From assembly GCA_020722685.1 (NCBI GenBank), contig DYKH01000290.1, positions 1 through 5,466 of the forward strand: a stretch of DNA of 5,466 nucleotides, given 5' to 3'. The translations under genes and the position numbers were made by a program. The stretch comes from Caldithrix sp. (GTDB lineage: Bacteria; KSB1; UBA2214; DYKH01). Below are positions 1-5,466 of this stretch, one piece after another (position 1 is the stretch's first letter; each line of letters starts with the position of its first letter). The notes under the pieces are model-generated. The model had not been told where the DNA came from. It did not search any database and worked only from the letters and a program-made list of their open reading frames with translations.

Positions 1-2961
1 ATTGCTCGCAAGGCAGGCCTGAAGGATGATGAACTCATTTTTACGGGCTATATCAGCGATGAAGAACTGGTTCAGCTCTACAATCTGTGCCAACTCTGTG
101 TTTTACCGTCCTGGCACGAAGGCTTCGGTCTGCCGGCGCTGGAAGCCATGCGTTGCGGCGCCCCCGCGATTGGATCCAACACCTCCAGCATCCCCGAAGT
201 GATCGGCCTCGACGAAGCGCTGTTCGATCCCTTCGACGTGGACGCCATCGCGGCCAAAGTGGCCCAGGCTCTGGAGGATGAACCTTTCCGGGAGCGCCTT
301 AGAAAACACGGTCTCGAGCAGGCCAAAAAATTTTCTTGGGATGAATCGGCCGAACGGGCGATTGCGGCGTGGGAGTCGTTGCTGAAATCGCAACCGCAAC
401 AAAAGTCAGCCCGCCAGCCAACCGGGAGCAAACCAAGACTGGCCTTCGTATCCCCCTTGCCGCCAGAACGCACCGGCATCGCCGATTACAGCGCCGAATT
501 GCTGCCGGCACTGGCAGAGCACTACGACATCGAAGTCGTAGTGGCGCAGGATAGGGTCGATGACCCCTGGGTCAATCACCATGGCAAGGTACGGGACGTG
601 TCTTGGTTGCGTGCTCACGCGAACGAGATCGACCGGGTGCTTTACCAGGTTGGCAATTCTCCCTTTCATCAGCACATGCTGCCCTTGCTGCAGGAAATCC
701 CAGGGACGGTCGTGCTACATGATTTCTACATGAGCGGGCTGATGGCCTGGCTGGAAGATCATGGCGCCGCCGATCGTGTTTGGACGAAAGCGCTCTATTC
801 CGCCCACGGCTATGGCGCTGTGTGCGAACGTTATCTCGATGCTGATGCGGCAAAGAGCAACTACCCGGTTAATTTGCACATCCTGCAGCACGCTCAAGGC
901 GTGATTGTCCATTCCAAATACTCGCAAAAATTGGCGGAAAAGTGGTACGGAGAGGGTGTTACGGATGCTTGGGAAAAGATTCCTTTTCTGCGATCACCAG
1001 CAGATGTATTCGAAAAAGCTGCTGCCAGAAAACAGCTTGGCATTGAGAGGGACGATTTCATCGTTTGCAGCTTTGGTTTTTTGGATCCGACCAAGCTCAA
1101 CCACCGCCTGCTGAACGCCTGGCTCGCTAGTGCACTCGCTGGTGATAAACGATGTAAATTAGTGTTCGTTGGCGAAAACCACAGTGGCGATTACGGCTTA
1201 ATGCTTTTGCAAACGATGCGATCAAGCGACCTCGGTAAACGCATCCGCATCACGGGCTTCGCACCACCAGAAATGTTCCGGCAATATCTGATGGCAGCCG
1301 ATATGGCGGTACAGCTTCGCACCAATTCGAGAGGCGAAACGTCCGCCGCTGTTTCGGACTGTATGAACTACGCGTTGCCGCTCATCGTCAATGCCAATGG
1401 CTCGATGGCGGAACTTGATCCCCAAGCCGTCTGGATGCTGCCAGACGAATTTGACGATAGCTCGCTCATCGAGGCCCTGGAGACCTTGTGGCGCGAGCCT
1501 GAAAGGCGCCGCGTCTTAGGCGAACGAGCACGCGAAATCACCCTTAACTACAACGCACCAGCCGCATGCGCTCGGCGCTATGCGGAAGCGATCGAGCGTT
1601 TTCATTATCGAGCCGAGACCGCAACGCCGGCCTTGATACGCGCCATCGCGGCACAGAAACAGTTTATTCCCAGCGATGCCGAGTTGGTTCACCTCGCTAG
1701 AACCATCTCCGCTACGCTTCCGTTGGTAAAGCCGGCCAAGCGCCTGTTTCTGGATGTAACAGCCACGTGCCGCAACGACCTCAAAACGGGAATTGAGCGT
1801 GTCGCGCGCGCGATACTGCTGGCGTTGCTGGAAGCCCCACCCGCAGGTTACAGAATTGAACCCGTATATCTCAGCGATGCCGGTGGGAAATGGCACTACC
1901 GCTACGCACGTCTTTACACGCTCGGTTTGCTGGGATGCCCAGCAGAGGGACTGGAGGATGACGTCGCAGAGCCCGAGACGGGCGATGTGATCCTGTGCTT
2001 GGATTTGTCCGGCGATATTTTGGTTCAGGCGGCACAGTTAGAGCTGTTCAGGGATTTACGCAATCATGGCGTCTCGATTTACGCAACGGTATTTGATTTG
2101 CTCCCCGTGCGTATGCCGGAAGTCTTCCCGCCGGGTGCGGATCAGATACACCGTAGATGGCTTGAGACAATCTCGACGTTTGATGGGGCGATTTGCATTT
2201 CAAGGGCTGTCGCGGAGGACCTGCGTGCCTGGTTGGATGAGGAGGCGCTAGTATGGGAAAAACGTCGCCCCTATTCCATAGGCTGGTTTCATTTGGGGGC
2301 GGATTTTGCCAATTCGGCGACCACCCGGGGGATGCCGCCCAAGGCGGAGGCCACTCTACAAAAACTGAAGACCCGGCCGAGTTTCCTTATGGTGGGCACA
2401 ATCGAGCCACGCAAGGGTTATGGGCAAACATTGGACGCCTTCGATCAACTTTGGCAGGATGGGGTGGATGCCAATTTGGTCATCGTCGGGCACGAGGGCT
2501 GGAAAGATTTACCAGACGACATGCGCCGCAACATTCCTCAAACTGTCGAGCGGTTGTGCACCCATCCAGAGCTGAACAAACGTCTTTTCTGGCTCGAAGA
2601 CATCAGCGACGAATACCTGGAAAAGATCTATGAAGCCAGCACTTGTCTCATTGCCGCGTCATACGGTGAAGGCTTCGGCCTGCCGCTTATCGAGGCGGCG
2701 CAGCACAAGCTGCCCATCATCGCGCGGGATATCCCGGTGTTTAGAGAGGTGGCTGGCGATTACGCACAGTATTTCAACGCAAGCGAAGAAAATGCATTGT
2801 CAGAGACCGTGGAAAAGTGGTTGTACAAACGTGATCGGGGTATCGGAAACGCATTAGAGATGAGGTTGGATGTGTTGAGTTGGAAACAGAGCGCAAAAAC
2901 CCTGATCAGGTGGATTTTAAAGAGAAAACAGTCCGCGGATTCAACTTTGATGGTCTCGTAA
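1..2961 (+). CDS. Multi-module GT4-family glycosyltransferase (5' partial, three GT-B modules)
   Basis: The frame is open from base 1 to TAA at 2959-2961, giving 986 residues with the N-terminus missing; the ATG at 148 lies inside a conserved motif and is not the start. Module 1 (residues about 1-130) is only the C-terminal half of a GT-B fold: FTGYISDEEL, then HEGFGLPALEAM with the E40-x7-E48 pair that normally contacts the nucleotide sugar. Module 2 (about 146-536) begins RLAFVSPLPPERTGIADYS, a typical GT4 N-terminal glycine loop; its donor site is degenerate (RGETSAAVSDC, with Cys where the second Glu belongs). Module 3 (about 581-970) has TGIERVARAI, FDLLPVRMPEVFP, VGTIEPRKGY and YGEGFGLPLIEAA (E890/E898). 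No signal peptide or membrane segment is seen, so the protein is probably cytoplasmic. Such multi-GT proteins build polysaccharide repeats in O-antigen, capsule and S-layer glycan loci. Sugar and linkage cannot be read. If module 1 has normal size, full length is roughly 1,200 residues. The last residues (LMVS) and stop come from a mobile repeat end. Confidence 0.93.
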   Translation: MARKAGLKDDELIFTGYISDEELVQLYNLCQLCVLPSWHEGFGLPALEAMRCGAPAIGSNTSSIPEVIGLDEALFDPFDVDAIAAKVAQALEDEPFRERLRKHGLEQAKKFSWDESAERAIAAWESLLKSQPQQKSARQPTGSKPRLAFVSPLPPERTGIADYSAELLPALAEHYDIEVVVAQDRVDDPWVNHHGKVRDVSWLRAHANEIDRVLYQVGNSPFHQHMLPLLQEIPGTVVLHDFYMSGLMAWLEDHGAADRVWTKALYSAHGYGAVCERYLDADAAKSNYPVNLHILQHAQGVIVHSKYSQKLAEKWYGEGVTDAWEKIPFLRSPADVFEKAAARKQLGIERDDFIVCSFGFLDPTKLNHRLLNAWLASALAGDKRCKLVFVGENHSGDYGLMLLQTMRSSDLGKRIRITGFAPPEMFRQYLMAADMAVQLRTNSRGETSAAVSDCMNYALPLIVNANGSMAELDPQAVWMLPDEFDDSSLIEALETLWREPERRRVLGERAREITLNYNAPAACARRYAEAIERFHYRAETATPALIRAIAAQKQFIPSDAELVHLARTISATLPLVKPAKRLFLDVTATCRNDLKTGIERVARAILLALLEAPPAGYRIEPVYLSDAGGKWHYRYARLYTLGLLGCPAEGLEDDVAEPETGDVILCLDLSGDILVQAAQLELFRDLRNHGVSIYATVFDLLPVRMPEVFPPGADQIHRRWLETISTFDGAICISRAVAEDLRAWLDEEALVWEKRRPYSIGWFHLGADFANSATTRGMPPKAEATLQKLKTRPSFLMVGTIEPRKGYGQTLDAFDQLWQDGVDANLVIVGHEGWKDLPDDMRRNIPQTVERLCTHPELNKRLFWLEDISDEYLEKIYEASTCLIAASYGEGFGLPLIEAAQHKLPIIARDIPVFREVAGDYAQYFNASEENALSETVEKWLYKRDRGIGNALEMRLDVLSWKQSAKTLIRWILKRKQSADSTLMVS

Positions 2962-3083
2962 AAAATCCCATACTCGTCATGCCGGACTTGATCCGGCATC
3001 CAGAACACACTGAAAACACTTGATTACGGCCTCCGCCGGAATGACGCCAAATTGGATTTTTCGACTTTTTACGAGTCCAACAA
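2947..3083. mobile_element. MITE-like palindromic element, copy 1 (well preserved)
   Basis: This is a 137-bp element with terminal inverted repeats: TTGATGGTCTCGTAAAAA on the left (2947-2964) and TTTTTACGAGTCCAACAA on the right (3066-3083), pairing at 16 of 18 positions. Further in, AAAAATCC (2961-2968) pairs with GGATTTTT (3054-3061). The centre carries a REP-like pair (2975-3046). It has no coding capacity, so any movement would depend on a transposase elsewhere. It overlaps the 3' end of the glycosyltransferase gene and supplies its stop codon. As RNA the whole element could fold into one long hairpin and might dampen read-through into the downstream gene, but it lacks a classical GC stem followed by a U-tract. 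From memory, ends of the TTTTTACGAGACCATCAA kind recur in several proteobacterial genomes; I could not check this. Confidence 0.82.
2975..3046. repeat. REP-like hairpin pair inside element copy 1
   Basis: The left unit holds a perfect stem, ATGCCGGA (2979-2986) with TCCGGCAT (2992-2999), around a 5-base loop. The right unit (3023-3042) is a weaker stem, ATTACGGC with GCCGGAAT around CTCC, one mismatch. The outer edges also pair with each other: CGTCATGCCGG (2975-2985) against CCGGAATGACG (3036-3046), 10 of 11. The left unit resembles the CGTCATGCCGGACTTGATCC type of repeat scattered through many proteobacterial genomes (recalled, not searched). Confidence 0.78.
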
Positions 3084-3085
3084 CT

Positions 3086-3206
3086 TTGATGATCACGTAA
3101 GTTTTTATCATCACCACTAAAATGGGAATCCATTTCTTTAAGTTAGTTACAGAGTAACAGGACTCCGGCTTCCGCTTAGATGACATCCTTTATACGAAAC
3201 CATCAA
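3086..3206. mobile_element. MITE-like palindromic element, copy 2 (decayed relative of copy 1)
   Basis: This is a 121-bp stretch directly following copy 1, separated by two bases. Its left end TTGATGATCACGTAA (3086-3100) matches the left end of copy 1 at 13 of 15 bases. Its right end TTTATACGAAACCATCAA (3189-3206) matches the reverse complement of that same left end at 16 of 18. Its own two ends pair at only about 11 of 18. Internally, 3161-3185 (GACTCCGGCTTCCGC then TTAGATGACA) aligns without gaps to 3022-3046 of copy 1 at 17 of 25 positions, and ATCCA at 3129-3133 echoes the end of the left REP unit. The position of the ends and the matching order of internal parts suggest an older member of the same family rather than chance. 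It has no coding capacity. Confidence 0.62.
3120..3135. repeat. Small perfect hairpin inside element copy 2
   Basis: AAATGG (3120-3125) pairs perfectly with CCATTT (3130-3135) around a 4-base loop, GAAT. It occupies roughly the place of the left REP unit in copy 1 and is probably its eroded equivalent. It has no following T-run, so I do not call it a terminator. Confidence 0.5.
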
Positions 3207-3264
3207 CTTTCACACAAGAAAAATTGAATACCCATCTCATCATCAAAATTTTGTCATCGCAGAA
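3207..3264 (+). other. AT-rich leader upstream of the GT-C gene, no clear promoter or RBS
   Basis: These 58 bases between the right end of element copy 2 and the ATG at 3265 are the only intergenic DNA not accounted for by the repeats. No good Shine-Dalgarno is present: the bases before the ATG read TCATCGCAGAA, with only a weak purine patch. I see no convincing -35/-10 pair. TTTATAC at 3189-3195 resembles a -10 box but belongs to the element terminus and has no matching -35. Confidence 0.45.
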
Positions 3265-5466
3265 ATGGAAAAACCGCGCAAGATAATCCCTCACCCCGCT
3301 GCACTATTGTGGTTCGCAACTGCCATGCTCATTGCTGTGTTTGCTTATTCACAAGCAGAGAGCCCCAAGAATCGCGGGCTGTACCCCGATGTTGCGACGC
3401 ACGTGATGATCGCATCGAGTGTTTGGAACGATCTTGATTTAGTCTACACGCTCGAAGATCTGGCACGCTTTCGAAGAGATTTTCCCATAGAATCCGGCCC
3501 AAGGGGCCTTTTTTACAAAGCAACCGCTTCTGGCGAGATTGTTTTTGCAAAACCCTATCTTTACGGTGGAGCTGCAGCACCCTTTTATGGAATGCTCGGG
3601 ATCGACGGCTTCATCGTTCTAAACAGTATCTGTTTTTTATTGATCGGCTTCGTGTCCACAGTTTCTTTGTCACCAGCACTGGGGCAGAGATGGGCCTTGA
3701 TCGCCTCTCTGGGCTTCATTTTGCCAAGTCCATTTACGGCATGGATTTCCGTGCCGCATCCCGACCTTTTCATCGCAACACTACTTGCAGCCTCGGTATA
3801 CCTGCTGCTGCACGCAAGCGCGTCGAAATGGCATGTCGTTGTCGGCGCGGTCCTTTTCGCGGCGTCTATCCATGAAAAACCCACTTTTATTATTCTGCTG
3901 CCTTTCGTACTACTTGCAATACCGTCTGTTTGCGGTATACGCACAAAATTGGTAATTATTTTTGTTGGTGTTATTACGTGGCTCGTGTTGAGTAGTCCAA
4001 ACTTTGTAACTGATGGGACAATATTTGCTTATCAAGGATCAAGATTTGGTGTGTCGAAAGCACCTTTTCCACTGGAGCCAGGTTGGACATTACCAAAAAA
4101 TATCGGCCAATTTAATCACGTGTTCAATCCTATTTTGATCGTCTCTTCTCTTTTGAGTAACCTTGCAATAATTCCAAGTAAGTTATTCGATTTTATGTTC
4201 GGACGACAAACTGGAATAGCTGTCTATTTTCCTGTTGCAATAGCCTTAATAGGAATTCGCCTTCGTGTAGGTCGTTCTGCTTCTGCGTGGCTGTTAGTCG
4301 GTTTTTTTGTACACCTCAGCTTATACTGGGTTGTTTTTCCTACCAATGGCTACGGCGGGGGTGGCAGCTATGGTCCGCGCTATATGATGCAGGCTCTGCC
4401 GCTTGTGCCACTGTCTTTTATCGGTTGTCAGGCGCTGCCTTATCTTCATCAAATTATACCGCCAAAAATAGCACTTGCCTTCATGTTCATTGTGGCTGTT
4501 TTATTGCAGTGGCGCGTATTATTTGTTGGTAACGATATGGTTCATGAGTACCATCACTGGTTTCTCAAATTACCTCTTAGCATCTTTCCCGTAGAGAATT
4601 GGTTGCTGCCAACAATATGTGAATCTTACTCATCATCGATCATGGATCGATCCCCTGCCTCAGGTGATATGCTATTCCATAAAGCGCCTCTCGAGCGTGA
4701 AGCATTCTTTGGCTTATTACGTGATACCAATAAAACGACAAGCGTTCTTTTTCATTCAGGACTGCCGAATTCTGTGAGTGATCTAGAACTACTTTCCAGG
4801 AGTGATGTTGATGCTCAGATTAGGCAAGGAGAGGCGATTCTTTGGGAAGGCCGCCTTCATGCCGGACAGCCTGCCCGCCTGAGACTCGAGGGTCTCTCCT
4901 TCGACTCTAAGGCCTTTGACCTCTTATACAAACAGATGATGCGATATGCCATGGTAGATTTGGTCGCGGTGGCAGTTGATCAAGATCCGCGAGCGCCAGT
5001 TCCCACCCCATCCTTTCGATTCGCTCGGAACTACATGCCTTTCGCGTATTATGGCTCTTTCATCCGGACCGCCAATCTGGCTGAATCTGGAGTAGTATTC
5101 GGGCAGGGATGGAGTCATTTGGAAGCATGGGGCGTTTGGAGTGATGGTAACTTCGCAGATCTCTTGATTCATGTCGGTAGTGAATCAAGGACATATGAAG
5201 TCACATTCCGGTTGCACGGCTACAATCCGCCTGAGAGCCCGTTCCGAAATTTGCAGCTTATAGTGAACGGACGTCAGTTAGGCGCGCTGGAGCTGTCGGA
5301 AGGAGCAGGATTTCATGATTATCATTTTATGTTCCGTATTAGGCCGGATGAGGAGTTCATCCATTTCGGATTTGAAATCCGGAATCCCGTATCACCCGCT
5401 GAGCTAGGACATAGTTCCGACCACCGACGCCTGGGTGTGGGACTTTCCGGGTTCAAACTGACACAA
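3265..5466 (+). CDS. GT-C-like polytopic membrane glycosyltransferase with C-terminal DUF7024-like domain (3' partial)
   Basis: The frame is open from ATG 3265 to the window edge, 734 residues without a stop. An in-frame TGA at 3181 bounds it upstream and 3265 is the first ATG. The basic N-terminus (MEKPRK) leads into a first membrane segment (about 12-29). A long outer loop (about 31-112) follows, with YPDVATH; its Asp42 sits where GT-C enzymes carry a catalytic acid. Further hydrophobic segments lie near 114-133, 143-160, 166-183, 188-204, 207-220, 227-244, 289-303, 317-332, 340-358, 373-390 and 401-418. GGGGSYGPRYMMQALPLVPL (365-384) is a typical GT-C loop-to-helix passage. Residues about 430-734 are soluble, probably periplasmic; the last 130 have LEAWGVWSDG (619-628), LIVNGRQLG (665-673) and SSDHRRLGVGL (717-727), which I associate with DUF7024. 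The likely role is sugar transfer from a polyprenyl-phosphate donor to a surface glycan; the substrate is unknown. The 303-bp gap and weak RBS make tight coupling to the upstream gene uncertain. Confidence 0.85.
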   Translation, partial: MEKPRKIIPHPAALLWFATAMLIAVFAYSQAESPKNRGLYPDVATHVMIASSVWNDLDLVYTLEDLARFRRDFPIESGPRGLFYKATASGEIVFAKPYLYGGAAAPFYGMLGIDGFIVLNSICFLLIGFVSTVSLSPALGQRWALIASLGFILPSPFTAWISVPHPDLFIATLLAASVYLLLHASASKWHVVVGAVLFAASIHEKPTFIILLPFVLLAIPSVCGIRTKLVIIFVGVITWLVLSSPNFVTDGTIFAYQGSRFGVSKAPFPLEPGWTLPKNIGQFNHVFNPILIVSSLLSNLAIIPSKLFDFMFGRQTGIAVYFPVAIALIGIRLRVGRSASAWLLVGFFVHLSLYWVVFPTNGYGGGGSYGPRYMMQALPLVPLSFIGCQALPYLHQIIPPKIALAFMFIVAVLLQWRVLFVGNDMVHEYHHWFLKLPLSIFPVENWLLPTICESYSSSIMDRSPASGDMLFHKAPLEREAFFGLLRDTNKTTSVLFHSGLPNSVSDLELLSRSDVDAQIRQGEAILWEGRLHAGQPARLRLEGLSFDSKAFDLLYKQMMRYAMVDLVAVAVDQDPRAPVPTPSFRFARNYMPFAYYGSFIRTANLAESGVVFGQGWSHLEAWGVWSDGNFADLLIHVGSESRTYEVTFRLHGYNPPESPFRNLQLIVNGRQLGALELSEGAGFHDYHFMFRIRPDEEFIHFGFEIRNPVSPAELGHSSDHRRLGVGLSGFKLTQ

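Larger units (their letters stand above)
2942..3100 (+). repeat. Imperfect 20-bp direct repeat flanking element copy 1
   Basis: CAACTTTGATGGTCTCGTAA (2942-2961) recurs as CAACTTTGATGATCACGTAA (3081-3100), 18 of 20 identical, with the first 11 bases exact. The core CAACTTT occurs a third time at 3204-3210, just after element copy 2. The repeat partly reflects the shared left terminus of the two elements and partly a short common sequence outside it, which could be a target-site duplication. The exact border between element and duplication cannot be fixed from one locus, because TCAACTTTGA is itself nearly palindromic. Confidence 0.8.

Noticed and set aside
78..479. 133-residue minus-strand frame and several other short frames overlapping the glycosyltransferase
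   Set aside because: They are arginine/serine/alanine-rich shadows of a GC-rich gene. The + frame carries conserved GT4 motifs through the same bases.
2975..3046. CRISPR-like repeat units
   Set aside because: There are only two unequal palindromic units, arranged inverted, with no regular spacers.
3146..3158. GTTAC-AGA-GTAAC inverted repeat as an operator
   Set aside because: A 5-bp palindrome inside a decayed element is easily due to chance, and nothing nearby suggests a regulator.
2760..3186. Minus-strand short frames across the intergenic repeats (for example 2906-3133 and 2977-3186)
   Set aside because: They are translations of the palindromic elements (peptides such as IPAEAVIK and LDAGSSPA are typical of REP-like repeats read as protein) and are not credible genes.
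3189..3196. TTTATACG as a possible -10 promoter box
   Set aside because: It is part of the right terminus of element copy 2 and no plausible -35 hexamer lies 16-18 bases upstream.
3585..3944. 119-residue open frame on the minus strand, antisense to the GT-C gene
   Set aside because: It lies wholly within the long + strand membrane-protein frame, has no recognisable motif or RBS, and the + strand reading has coherent GT-C features.

Overview
The window looks like part of a proteobacterial surface-polysaccharide (exopolysaccharide, capsule or O-antigen) locus. Support for that origin comes from proteins of bacterial polysaccharide type and from a REP-like palindrome (CGTCATGCCGG-type) that I recall as common in proteobacterial intergenic DNA. 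Genus cannot be read from the sequence. There are only two genes, both on the + strand and both cut by the window edges. No RNA gene, CRISPR array, transposase or replication origin is visible.

Region 1 (1-2961) is the 3' part of a very large soluble glycosyltransferase. 986 residues are present, holding one incomplete and two complete GT-B (GT4-like) modules in series. The first and third modules keep the EGFGLPxxE nucleotide-sugar site. The middle one has a degenerate version (RGETSAAVSDC).

Region 2 (about 2942-3206) is the gap between the genes, filled by what reads as two tandem, non-autonomous, palindromic mobile elements of one family. Copy 1 (2947-3083) is well preserved, with near-perfect 18-bp terminal inverted repeats and internal REP-like hairpins. 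Copy 2 (3086-3206) is an older, decayed relative. The heptamer CAACTTT sits at all three boundaries. The left terminus of copy 1 supplies the last four residues and the stop codon of the glycosyltransferase. The equivalent terminus of copy 2 would have supplied an in-frame stop of the same kind before copy 1 arrived.

Region 3 (3265-5466) is a multi-pass membrane protein of GT-C type with about 11-12 hydrophobic segments. It is followed by a soluble C-terminal domain with the WGxWSDG and SxDxRRLGxGL signatures that I associate with DUF7024. It stays open at the window end, but its domain looks nearly complete, so the true stop is probably close by.

Together the genes suggest a division of labour. 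The multi-module GT4 enzyme would add several sugars in the cytoplasm to a lipid-linked or growing glycan. The GT-C protein would add a sugar from a polyprenyl-phosphate donor on the outer face of the inner membrane. The first gene is GC-rich and the second much more AT-rich in its membrane core, which fits a mosaic polysaccharide cluster. I found no evidence of a wholly new system. The most unusual feature is the tandem element pair and its capture of the gene's 3' end.
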